12,249 bases of DNA from Hondaea fermentalgiana. Its lineage: Eukaryota; Sar; Bigyra; Thraustochytrida; Thraustochytriidae. Positions 5,276-12,249 of this stretch are shown here, piece after piece. Under the pieces are notes generated by a model. The model was given only the letters and a program-made list of their open reading frames with translations. It did not search any database and had not been told where the DNA came from. Position 1 is the stretch's first letter. Each line of letters begins with the position of its first letter. The DNA lies in NCBI GenBank assembly GCA_014084085.1, contig NPFB01000226.1:1-12249 (forward strand), given 5' to 3'. The position numbers were made by a program, and so were the translations under genes.

Positions 5276-6757
5276 ATGATCTCCGCAGCGGCAGCGGCAG
5301 CGCGGCGGGCGCATGGACGATCTCTCCGCCTGGCGCCCGCGTTCCCCGTAGGCGCAAGCCGGCTGCTGAGCAGCACCGCCGTGCGTCCGCGCGTGGACTT
5401 CGAGAGGCTCGTGGGTGGCCATGCGGACCTCGTGCAGGAGATGACGGAGCGCTTCCCGGCCTCGGACGAGGCCCAAAACAGAATGCAGGTGGAGGAGATT
5501 GTGCAGCTGCGCTCGCGACAACTGGAGCTCCTCCGGGACGCGCAGGAGCTTCGCAAGGAGCGAAACGAGGTCGCCAAGGCCAGCAAGGGCGCCAAGGGCA
5601 AGCCGCCCAGCAAGGAGACCATCCAACGCGGCCGCGAGCTCAAGGAAGAAATTGCGCGCATCGAAGGCGATCTCGACGAGGTCCAGCGTGGCATCGATGA
5701 CAAGGCTCTTCATTTGCCAAATTGGCTCGACGCATCCGGCCCGCGCCGCGGTACCACCGCGGCCGCCACAGGCCTCCCCGAAGAGGACAACGGCGAGGGC
5801 GTCGTGGTCCGCCAAGCCGAGACGCCTCTGCCAACCTACAACTTTGACATTCAGGACCACATGACTCTTGGGGAAAGTCTCGACATTGTCGACTTCAAGG
5901 CGCCAGTGCTGACGTCAGGGCCGCGCTTCGTTTCGCTCAAGAACGAGGGAGCTCTTCTCGAGCTGGCGCTGGCGCAGTGGATTCTAGGAAAGCTTCACCG
6001 AGAGCTGGGATTCTCGCCGACGCTCACCCCCGATCTCGTCAATCGCTCCGTTCTTGAGGCGTGCGGCTTTCAGCCGCGCGACGACTCCTCGCACGTGTAC
6101 CACGTGTACAATCAGACGCCCGACCACAAGGATGCCAATCTCTGTCTTGCGGGAACCTCCGAGGTTGCTCTCGCAGGCTCGCGCATGGGCAAGCTCTACC
6201 GTTCGGGTCTCCCTGAGCGTCTCGCGGGATTTAGCCACTGCTTCCGCGCGGAAGCGGGCGGCGGTGGCGCGGCCTCCCGCGGCTTGTACCGGCTGCATCA
6301 GTTCAGCAAAGCAGAAATGTTTGTCTTTTGCCATCCGAACGAATCTGCCGAGGAGCTCGACCGTCTCGTAGCCATCCAAGAGTCCATTTGCGACGAGTTG
6401 GGCCTTCACTGGCGCACCGTGGACATGTACCCAGACGAACTCGGCAATCCGGCTGCTAGGAAATATGATGTTCAGGTCTATATGCCATCGCGCGGTTCCT
6501 TTGGCGAGGTGGCCTCGCTTTCGAACTGCACCGACTTTCAGTCGCGTCGTCTTGACATTCGCTACGTCGACGGTGACGATCGCGGATTTGTCCATACCCT
6601 CAACGGCACGGCTCTGGCCGTCCCGCGTGTCATTCTTGCGCTGCTCGAGACGCACCAGCAGCCCGACGGGACGGTGCGCCTCCCGGACTGCCTTGGCGCG
6701 ATTTTCCCTTCCTTGGTTCTCGGGCCCAAGTCTTCTCCATCACCAGCAGCAGCATGA
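5276..6757 (+). CDS. Seryl-tRNA synthetase, mitochondrial type (493 aa)
   Basis: Charges tRNA(Ser) with serine using ATP; class II synthetase. An N-terminal segment rich in Ala/Arg/Ser with no acidic residue for about 40 positions, including RLLSSTAVRP, looks like a mitochondrial presequence. The tRNA-binding coiled-coil arm spans about 71-142 and ends at the LHLPNWL boundary (145-151). The catalytic core shows the serine-pocket AGTSEVALAG (292-301), motif 2 CFRAEAGGGG with R324 and E326, then GLYRLHQFSKAEMF, then RKYDVQVYMPSRGSFGEVASLSNCTDF with E411. Motif 3 is NGTALAVPRVILALLETHQ (from 443, R451). The AVPR form and the AGTSE pocket resemble animal mitochondrial SerRS more than the cytosolic enzyme. 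I chose ATG 5276 (AGCATGA, A at -3) over 5171 (C at -3) because it places the presequence at the N-terminus. All catalytic motifs are intact. Confidence 0.95.
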   Translation: MISAAAAAARRAHGRSLRLAPAFPVGASRLLSSTAVRPRVDFERLVGGHADLVQEMTERFPASDEAQNRMQVEEIVQLRSRQLELLRDAQELRKERNEVAKASKGAKGKPPSKETIQRGRELKEEIARIEGDLDEVQRGIDDKALHLPNWLDASGPRRGTTAAATGLPEEDNGEGVVVRQAETPLPTYNFDIQDHMTLGESLDIVDFKAPVLTSGPRFVSLKNEGALLELALAQWILGKLHRELGFSPTLTPDLVNRSVLEACGFQPRDDSSHVYHVYNQTPDHKDANLCLAGTSEVALAGSRMGKLYRSGLPERLAGFSHCFRAEAGGGGAASRGLYRLHQFSKAEMFVFCHPNESAEELDRLVAIQESICDELGLHWRTVDMYPDELGNPAARKYDVQVYMPSRGSFGEVASLSNCTDFQSRRLDIRYVDGDDRGFVHTLNGTALAVPRVILALLETHQQPDGTVRLPDCLGAIFPSLVLGPKSSPSPAAA

Positions 6758-6924
6758 CCGACCAAAAGGGCCTGAGCGACCCAAAGGGCGGGCCTCCAGA
6801 TCGAACCTAGCTGCCGGGCCGCGAGCATTCATTCTATAGCGAACACAGTCTCTGCGGCCTTGCTCCGACTCTCCGTCGAAGGGCTCCTTGACCATCGAAT
6901 CATCAATCGAATCTTTCCTTCGTA

Positions 6925-6953
6925 TTGCTTTGCTTTGCTTTGCTTTGCTTTGC
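6925..6953. repeat. Pentanucleotide microsatellite (TTTGC)5
   Basis: A TTGC (6925-6928) is followed by five perfect TTTGC units (6929-6953). The unit length is not a multiple of three, so the repeat argues against coding sequence here. It is likely polymorphic between strains. Confidence 0.9.
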
Positions 6954-6955
6954 AT

Positions 6956-6987
6956 ACATGCGACCTTTCCTTTTACATGCGACCTTT
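6956..6987. repeat. 13-bp direct repeat ACATGCGACCTTT, 19-bp period
   Basis: ACATGCGACCTTT occurs at 6956-6968 and again at 6975-6987, separated by CCTTTT. It abuts the TTTGC microsatellite. It could be a duplicated factor-binding site in the phosphoesterase promoter about 600 bases upstream of the start, or a slippage product. Confidence 0.85.
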
Positions 6988-7579
6988 TCACGCGCATCGT
7001 TCCCTGCGACCCAGCTCGTGGCGCGGCCCTTTGGACGGCCTGCAGAGCTCCGCCCTCTCGTGTCGCTACGCCTGCGCATCTCTGGCTCGTGGCGCGGTGG
7101 TGCGGTGGCGCGGTGGCTTCTCTCCTTTGTCGCCTCGCTCGTGCCTCTGTGCAGGCACGCGCCGCGTCGAATGAACGTGCCGGTTGGTCCCTCCTTGCGA
7201 CCCTGGGCCGGAATCTCGGTGCAGCCCGCACAGGACGCGGTGCACAAATCATCAGATTATACAAAGGTGCTTCCGGTGCTGGTACGCAAAATGTGCGCCC
7301 TCGTCCTGGAACCTCGAGTGTCGATCAAGGTGACGAAGACGGGGAAAGGTGGTGATCAAATGACCACGTCCACCACTGCTGATTCGCCGCCACGACGCAC
7401 CAGTCCCGGAAAGCAGGCAAAAAGAGATTCACCACGTCGTCGGCCAAGCAAGAAGACGAAGCAGGTGGCCCAGCCTGGTGAGGAGCGAGTCTCTTGGGAT
7501 TAAAAAGCATCGTCGCGGCGAACTTAAAGACAACCTGCTGCAGAACTGCAAAAGCAGCAAGGGGAGAGCGCCCAGAACA

Positions 7580-9856
7580 ATGGCCAAGCAGGATAATTTG
7601 AATGTGCAGGTGGTTACGGACGCGATGGGTAAGGAGGAGGAAGAGGAGAATACACATGAGAAGGAGGAAAGGGTGCCAGAGGAAGAGAATGCTCGTCTCT
7701 ACGCAAATCGACCCATTTGGCTCGAAGTCATGAACCCGAACTGCAGCGAATGGAAAGTTGTAATGCTGCGATGTGGTGGTATTTGCGCCGTTTTTATCTG
7801 CCTCTTGGCAATCGGCTTCAAGGGTCTCCACGGGGACGCGGTCTGGGCTGTTGGTCTTGCCTCAGTTTTATCGCCGCTTCTCCTACGTGCCTATGTTTTC
7901 CTTCTCGAGACACTTATGCCTGACGCAGCTCGAAGGAAACAATTACAAGGACATTACTCTATGGTAGCGTGGCTTGGCTACACATTCATGATGCAATATG
8001 CCTACGAAGGCTTGGTGGCCGCATTCGGATGGACGGACGCCGATGCACGGCAACTCAGTAGCATCCGTACCCAGGCACAAGTTCACGATGAAAGAACGAC
8101 TGCCGAATTCGATGACCAAGGCCGATTCTTCTTTGACTTTCTCGCAGATACAGGCGATGGCTTTGACTCGAGCTACTTGGTTGCCTCGCTGCTTGCTCAA
8201 GACAGCATCGAGGTCGAGGAACGCGCTGTTGGGGCGCCACCCACCAAGGTGACCTTGCCTCGTGCGCAAGTCGTAGTTCAGGGTGGGGATATCTGCTATC
8301 CGATCTTCACAGAAAGAAACTTCCACTATCGATTTGCCCAGCCGTTTGCCTGGGCATTTCCCGAAGCTGCAAGTCGTGGAGAGTCCATGTATCTTGCTGC
8401 TGGCAACCACGAATACATTGACGGTCTCATTGGCTATCGCAAGTATCTCTTGTCTCGCGATGCAATCGGAGGCTGGAAGCTTCCGCAACACGGATCATAC
8501 TTTGCAATACGGCTTCCACGAGACTGGATTCTCTTTGTAGTGGATCTTGGACCCGAACCAGAGGACATTGACGATTATCAACGCGAGTGGTTCGACAGCA
8601 TCGAACTCGGTGTCAACGAGCGCATCATCATGATTTATCACGTGCCAGAGTGGATCAAAAATGCTGCTCTCGGCTATCGCGCCATGCCTAACCTCCGTGA
8701 ATGGCGCAAGAGCCTTGGAGACCGTGTGCGAGCCGTCCTTGCAGGGGACTTGCACTACTACCGGCGCATGGAAGAGGTATCCGTCGACGATGAGGATCGC
8801 GCTTATGAAATGCAGCCAGCAGAGCGTCTTGACAGCACCATGAGCGATCCTCGAGACGCAATTGCAACGCAGGACACAGAGGCGCAGCTCAAAGACCCAT
8901 CATTCTCGCTCGCGAGCAACAGGACCGAGGACGGTGCCCTGCCCATCAACTGCGTTGAGACATCGGCTCGTCAGTTCTACGTGGCTGGCCATGGCGGCGC
9001 CTTCAATCACGGAACGCATTTTCCGCGCGTCGAGCGTCTTCCTCTCTTGAGTCGGCCCGGTCGAGCAGTGGAGACACGCTGCGATTTTCCTGCGCCATCG
9101 GTCTCACAGAGGCGCTGGGACGAAACGTGGATTTTCATGTTCTGGCGGACCTCCAATTTTGTGTATCTTCGCTTTATTGCCGCTACGTACATGTGCATGT
9201 TCTTTGGTGTTTATCCTAGCGTATTTTCGGCCGAGGCCTTCGCTAAGTCGGGATTCGCGTCTTTCGAAGTCTTTGTGCTGCGACGCAGCATGTTCACGGC
9301 AGTCACATCAGGTTTCCTTTATCCTCCGGTGGTTATCTTTCTCATCATGTCTTGGATTTTGACCACGTCCAACTATGAACTGCGCTCGCTACAAGCATAC
9401 GCGTCTGCATTGGTTCTCATGATGCTGCACGTCGGTCTGCAAGGCTGCTCGGCATTCTGGGCTCGGGCGTTGCTTGACCTCGCTGCGATGACCATTGTTG
9501 GAACCGCTGAACTTTCATGGCCTGGGACGCTTGCATACTGTGTCGTCACAAACATAATCATGTACATGATTGGCTTTGTGCTTGGTGGTCTTATTACGAC
9601 CGTGTATTTTGCATTGGCAGTCAGCTGGTTCTCGTGGCACTATAATGAGGCGCTTAGTTTGATTCAGATTGAGGACTTTAAGGGGTTTCTTCGTATTGCC
9701 ATTCGTGAGGATGGCGCCCTTGAAATCTACACAATTGTCACGGACAAGACGCCCAAGCAGTGGACGTTGAATCCTAATGAGCAGGGCCCGCGATTCATTT
9801 CAGATGAAATACACCCCTACCTTCTTGAAAAGGTTACGCTTACACATGACCCATAG
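7580..9856 (+). CDS. Membrane-anchored calcineurin-like / purple-acid-phosphatase-like phosphoesterase (758 aa)
   Basis: A dinuclear-metal phosphoesterase domain set between membrane segments. After an acidic N-terminus (about 16-45, Glu-rich) come two strongly hydrophobic stretches (about 64-82 and 88-112) and a weaker one near 128-150. The catalytic motifs follow in order: DTGDGFDS (D190), GGDICY (G236, D237, Y240, a GDxxY form as in purple acid phosphatases), AAGNHEY (N276, H277), IYHVPEW (H354), AGDLHYY (D390, H392), and GHGGAFNHGTH (470-480), where GHxH-type metal ligands are expected. Four or five transmembrane helices occupy about 526-690, and a soluble tail (HYNEALSLIQIEDFKGFLRI onward) ends the protein. 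As I recall, plant and bacterial relatives have the same layout; none has a well-known substrate. ATG 7580 has the context ACAATGG and is preferred over a GTG at 7478. No signal peptide is obvious; the membrane is unknown. Confident on fold class, unsure of substrate. Confidence 0.9.
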   Translation: MAKQDNLNVQVVTDAMGKEEEEENTHEKEERVPEEENARLYANRPIWLEVMNPNCSEWKVVMLRCGGICAVFICLLAIGFKGLHGDAVWAVGLASVLSPLLLRAYVFLLETLMPDAARRKQLQGHYSMVAWLGYTFMMQYAYEGLVAAFGWTDADARQLSSIRTQAQVHDERTTAEFDDQGRFFFDFLADTGDGFDSSYLVASLLAQDSIEVEERAVGAPPTKVTLPRAQVVVQGGDICYPIFTERNFHYRFAQPFAWAFPEAASRGESMYLAAGNHEYIDGLIGYRKYLLSRDAIGGWKLPQHGSYFAIRLPRDWILFVVDLGPEPEDIDDYQREWFDSIELGVNERIIMIYHVPEWIKNAALGYRAMPNLREWRKSLGDRVRAVLAGDLHYYRRMEEVSVDDEDRAYEMQPAERLDSTMSDPRDAIATQDTEAQLKDPSFSLASNRTEDGALPINCVETSARQFYVAGHGGAFNHGTHFPRVERLPLLSRPGRAVETRCDFPAPSVSQRRWDETWIFMFWRTSNFVYLRFIAATYMCMFFGVYPSVFSAEAFAKSGFASFEVFVLRRSMFTAVTSGFLYPPVVIFLIMSWILTTSNYELRSLQAYASALVLMMLHVGLQGCSAFWARALLDLAAMTIVGTAELSWPGTLAYCVVTNIIMYMIGFVLGGLITTVYFALAVSWFSWHYNEALSLIQIEDFKGFLRIAIREDGALEIYTIVTDKTPKQWTLNPNEQGPRFISDEIHPYLLEKVTLTHDP

Positions 9857-10551
9857 CTATACATATATTTGACTGGATCATGGAAAACAAGGCTCATTTG
9901 CAGAAAAGGCAAATTTTCAACGTACGAATTAATTGGTTGCTTGGGAGGGCAAACTTGGAGCATTAGCACATCAGGACAAAACATGCTGTTTCTGTAAGTG
10001 TGACAAGCTTCAAGCAATGATTGCAAAATGGTACGAAGCCCCAGGATTAAGAATCCGAGAAATGCATCAAATTCTCCCCCTGCGTGGTACAAAAGACCCT
10101 GCGTGCCAAATGCTCGAATTTTTATAGTAAATTGCTCAGCTTTTGAGATTGCGGATGCACTCTTGTTCCTGTTTCCCCGTTGTGCCAAAAAGTAGTCGCT
10201 TCGGCGCGTACAAAGTAGTATCGAAATATCACATGAAACGTGGTAGAAAAAATTGTAAAAGTCTTGACTGTGAGTCTAATATTTTCCCGGGTCATTTGAT
10301 CAATTTATGGCATCGCAACGCGACTGCCTTGGGCCGTTCAGAACCCCAGCCCAAGAATGGAAAAAGTATCTTCTTTTGAAAAGCAACGTGTGAGAGAGAG
10401 AAAAACAAAGGAAGAGAAAAAGAAAAAGGAGGCGTCGGTCGATGCGGCACAGAGTGCTAATAGGCGTGGCAGCGCAACAGAGGGTTTGAGTTCATGGAAA
10501 TTCTTTGCCTGTATGCCTCGGCTCGGCAGGCTCAGCTTTATAGGATCAAAT
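9857..10551. other. AT-richer convergent intergenic region
   Basis: This lies between the 3' ends of the phosphoesterase (plus) and the oxidoreductase (minus). Base composition is clearly more AT-rich than the neighbouring genes, as expected for two 3' UTRs meeting. No ORF here has a domain. A perfect GTAAGT donor-like hexamer (9994-9999) and a CTCAG (10135-10139) stand out, but no coding frame needs them. The last 200 bases are purine-rich on the plus strand (AAAAAG and GAGAGA patches), so the oxidoreductase 3' UTR is pyrimidine-rich in the sense direction. Confidence 0.5.
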
Positions 10552-11625
10552 TCAGTACAGACGAGCCGTACCCGGGAACTTGACAATGATCTTGCCGCAC
10601 TCCTCGTTAGCTTGGAGACGCTTGTAAGCCTCATTGATGGCCTCCGTATCCTCGAAGTCGATGGAAGAGTCAATGCTTTGTTCAAGCAGACCCGCTTCAA
10701 ACCATTCCGCGAGCTGCTTGATCTCGAGACCATTGGGCTGCAGCAGGACCGTGTCAAAGCCGCGACGCTGCACATTGAGGCCGATCGAGTTTGCAATAAT
10801 CTTGCGCAGCTGGTCGAGAGGGTTTGCATTTAAGAGCAGGAACTTGCCGCCGCGAGCCAGCAAAGTGTAGCTTTGGGTCTCAAAGGAGAGCTGACCCTCC
10901 TCGAGCGGGATCCGAGGATCCGAGATGGCATCCACGATGAGATTGCACTCGCCCTCGGCCACGACCTCGGCCAGGGTTTGCTCGTCGAGATTCACGAGAG
11001 CATCGGCGTCGATGCTCTCAAGTGCCTCAAGCTTGTTCCCGTAGTCGGCGAGAATGACCTTCTCCGCGCCCAGGAGACGGGCCTGGCGGGCGAACATGCC
11101 TCCCGTTGCATTCGAGGCGCCAATGACCATGATTGTCTGGCCCTTGGCAAACTTGTTGAACTTCAAGCCTTGGTGCGCAGTGAGTCCGCTCACGCTAAAG
11201 GCGGCGGCTTGCTCGTCGGCCATGCCGTCCGGGCGGTACGAGATTTTGTCGGCGTCTCCGCACACGAACTCGGACAAGGCGCCAGACTCGCACATGCCAA
11301 AGACGACCTGGCCGATGGCGAACGGGAACATGTGGACCTTGTCGCCTCCAACCCACCCGAGCTTCTCGATGACGCCTACAAATTCGACGCCTACGGGTTC
11401 GGAGGGGGCCTTGCTGACGAGGTCGACGCTGTTGAGCGCGGCGTAATGGACCTTGATAAGGACCTGCGTCGTGGTCAGCTTCGGGAGCTTGACGTCGTCA
11501 ATGAGCTCCACCTTCCTCTCCTTTCCCTCCTTCAAGAAGACGAGACCGCGCATGCTCGGGCTTCCGCCCTTGGCGCGGAACGACTTGCGCCAAATCATGT
11601 GTCGCAGCGACTCCACGGTCTCCAT
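10552..11625 (-). CDS. Zinc-less MDR oxidoreductase, quinone-reductase type (357 aa)
   Basis: A medium-chain dehydrogenase/reductase, probably NAD(P)H-dependent, acting on a quinone, enone or similar electrophile. The N-terminal GroES-like half has VLIKVHYAALNSVDL and PVGVEFVGVIEKLG (G79-E81, G84), then GALSEFVCGDADKISYRP and SGLTAHQGL, the usual approach to the cofactor domain. The Rossmann half has IMVIGASNATGGMFARQARLLGAEKVILADYG (G169, A170, G175, G176). The zinc-binding Cys and His of alcohol dehydrogenases and the four-Cys structural zinc loop are absent, so it belongs with the zinc-independent quinone-reductase branch. The loop between NSVDL and GVEF is short for the family. ATG 11625 (ACAATGG) is favoured; the frame continues 50 codons upstream only from a non-ATG codon. 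In-frame ATGs at 11598 and 11553 are alternatives. Length is normal. The exact substrate cannot be assigned. Confidence 0.9.
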   Translation of the reverse strand: METVESLRHMIWRKSFRAKGGSPSMRGLVFLKEGKERKVELIDDVKLPKLTTTQVLIKVHYAALNSVDLVSKAPSEPVGVEFVGVIEKLGWVGGDKVHMFPFAIGQVVFGMCESGALSEFVCGDADKISYRPDGMADEQAAAFSVSGLTAHQGLKFNKFAKGQTIMVIGASNATGGMFARQARLLGAEKVILADYGNKLEALESIDADALVNLDEQTLAEVVAEGECNLIVDAISDPRIPLEEGQLSFETQSYTLLARGGKFLLLNANPLDQLRKIIANSIGLNVQRRGFDTVLLQPNGLEIKQLAEWFEAGLLEQSIDSSIDFEDTEAINEAYKRLQANEECGKIIVKFPGTARLY

Positions 11626-11927
11626 TGTCCTCGTCCTCGTCCCCAGGCCCGAGCTCCGCTGCCTCGCGCCCAAGTCCCCCAATCTGCCTCTGCGCTTCCG
11701 CCAAGCGACCGAGCACTTCTCTCTGCCCAGCACGCACGCGAATACCTCCCTCGGCCTCCGGGTCGTGCGCCGCAAGCGGGTTTGCCGCGACGACCTCGAG
11801 CGCGCCTTGCTCGGCTCCTGCTCCTCCTACTAGTACCTACCGACCCGGCGTCGCCCGGTCAACCAGGTCAATCAATCGATCGATAGCACACACAGAGGAC
11901 CTCCGCCTCGCGAGCCGCCGCCGCTGC

Positions 11928-11941
11928 GAGAGAGAGAGAGA
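11928..11941. repeat. (GA)7 dinucleotide repeat
   Basis: Seven GA units lie about 300 bases upstream of the oxidoreductase ATG, read as TC on its sense strand. GA/CT repeats bind GAGA-type factors in several eukaryotes; here only position suggests a promoter role. Confidence 0.85.
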
Positions 11942-12001
11942 CCTTTGCGCTCGCCCCCTCCTTGCCGGCGCCGCGTCCGCTCGGCCTCGGCCGGCACGCG
12001 C

Positions 12002-12033
12002 GAGCGACCGACCGACCGACCGAGCGACCGACC
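12002..12033. repeat. GAGC/GACC tetranucleotide tandem repeat
   Basis: Two blocks, GAGC plus four GACC (12002-12021) and GAGC plus two GACC (12022-12033), suggest a higher-order unit that expanded and contracted by slippage. The repeat is non-coding as far as can be seen. Confidence 0.85.
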
Positions 12034-12052
12034 GAAGGAGCGACGGCCGTGT

Positions 12053-12118
12053 CGCTGTCACTATCGCTGTGTCACTATCGCTGTCTCACCGTCGCTGTCA
12101 CTATCGCTGTCGCTCTCC
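12053..12118. repeat. Five-unit 12/14-bp minisatellite (CGCTGTCACTAT family)
   Basis: Units start at 12053, 12065, 12079, 12093 and 12105, with lengths 12, 14, 14, 12 and 14. All begin CGCTGT; units 1 and 4 are identical (CGCTGTCACTAT), and unit 2 differs by an inserted GT. It lies about 430-490 bases upstream of the oxidoreductase ATG. It could be an array of factor-binding sites or neutral tandem repetition. Confidence 0.85.
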
Positions 12119-12119
12119 A

Positions 12120-12143
12120 CTCCTCTCCTCTCCTCTCTCCTCC
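12120..12143. repeat. Pure pyrimidine tract (CCTCT repeats)
   Basis: Twenty-four consecutive pyrimidines, mostly CCTCT units, follow directly after the minisatellite. Such homopurine-homopyrimidine runs can form triplex DNA and are often found at promoters. Confidence 0.8.
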
Positions 12144-12249
12144 GGTCCTGTCTGGAACGACGAGCGGCTCCGGCGCGCTCGCGGCCCCGGCGTTGGCCTC
12201 AAGAAGCGGCGGCCAGCTCAGCCCGGCGTGGCGGCGCGGCGCGGCATGG

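Larger units (their letters stand above)
6758..7579. other. Intergenic region between synthetase and phosphoesterase, with short tandem repeats
   Basis: No gene is supported in these 822 bases. Frames open on both strands give Arg/Ser/Pro-rich products without domains, and most begin only at non-ATG codons. The region contains (TTTGC)5 at 6929-6953 and a 13-bp direct repeat immediately after it. An ATG at 7360 opens a 47-codon Lys/Arg/Ser-rich frame ending just before the phosphoesterase. A GTGAGG donor-like site at 7478 does not join that frame to the downstream gene in phase. Confidence 0.5.
11626..12249. other. Upstream flank of the MDR gene, repeat-rich GC DNA
   Basis: No gene is supported in these 624 bases. 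They hold the minus-strand promoter and leader of the oxidoreductase and a dense set of simple repeats: a GATC/ATCG patch (about 11870-11884), (GA)7 (11928-11941), GACC units (12002-12033), a five-unit minisatellite (12053-12118) and a pure pyrimidine run (12120-12143). The final ATG (12246) may or may not start a gene beyond the window. Confidence 0.5.

Noticed and set aside
4873..5700. A 275-codon plus-strand frame crossing from the RhoGEF end into the synthetase gene
   Set aside because: It is out of frame with both real genes and its product is Arg/Gly/Pro-rich, typical of shadow frames in GC-rich coding DNA.
6798..6808. TCGAACC string resembling the complement of a tRNA B box
   Set aside because: On the minus strand it reads GTTCGATCT, lacking the final C of the B-box consensus, and there is no A box or cloverleaf around it.
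7360..7543. Possible extra first exon for the phosphoesterase (ATG 7360 to the donor-like GTGAGG at 7478, acceptor at 7543 or 7557)
   Set aside because: The phases do not match at either acceptor, the putative intron has no pyrimidine tract, and ATG 7580 already has strong context.
10873..11886. A 337-codon open frame on the plus strand covering most of the MDR gene in antisense
   Set aside because: It has no ATG at its beginning (it opens with TTG), its product shows no domain, and it mirrors the GC-rich codon pattern of the clear MDR gene on the other strand.
11837..12061. A 74-codon Arg-rich minus-strand frame upstream of the MDR gene
   Set aside because: It opens with GTG, is a translation of GACC and CGCTGT repeats, and shows no domain.
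12246..12248. ATG in GGCATGG context at the very end of the window
   Set aside because: Only four bases of potential coding sequence remain, so nothing supports a gene start.

Overview
The window looks like a piece of nuclear genome from a GC-rich, compact, intron-poor unicellular eukaryote. I infer a stramenopile, probably a labyrinthulomycete (thraustochytrid-like). The grounds are a Dbl-type RhoGEF, a mitochondrial-type seryl-tRNA synthetase with an apparent presequence, a multi-pass membrane phosphoesterase, long uninterrupted reading frames with high GC at third codon positions, and purine-at-minus-3 (Kozak-like) start contexts. There are no bacterial ribosome-binding sites and no operon-like overlaps. 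The exact lineage cannot be fixed without a database search.

Layout: positions 1 to about 1420 are GC-rich, low-complexity DNA with homopolymers, a 23-bp palindrome, triplet repeats and, at best, a small doubtful serine/alanine-rich gene with a convincing-looking splice acceptor. Then come four genes on the plus strand: a TrmN6-like (COG4123-type) SAM-dependent methyltransferase with a split CxxC zinc site (1600-2922), a DH-PH Rho guanine nucleotide exchange factor (3420-4943), a mitochondrial-type seryl-tRNA synthetase (5276-6757), and a membrane-anchored calcineurin/purple-acid-phosphatase-like phosphoesterase (7580-9856). A zinc-less MDR oxidoreductase of the quinone-reductase type (10552-11625) lies on the minus strand and converges on the phosphoesterase across an AT-richer gap of about 700 bases. 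The last 600 bases are the upstream flank of the MDR gene and are packed with simple repeats and a five-unit minisatellite.

Each gene appears to be its own transcription unit. Two act on or with tRNA (the synthetase clearly, the methyltransferase by family analogy) and both may feed mitochondrial translation. The RhoGEF and the membrane phosphoesterase have no evident pathway link to them. All five start codons I chose have A or G at -3 (ACCATGG, GGCATGG, AGCATGA, ACAATGG, ACAATGG), and four of the five have G at +4. Two genes have strong-context upstream ORFs in their probable leaders.

I see no virus, transposon, CRISPR array, rRNA or tRNA gene. The most useful leads are the possible dual-start (mitochondrial/cytosolic) methyltransferase with an overlapping uORF, the PP1-docking-like RVSF motif in the RhoGEF tail, and the little-studied transmembrane phosphoesterase family.
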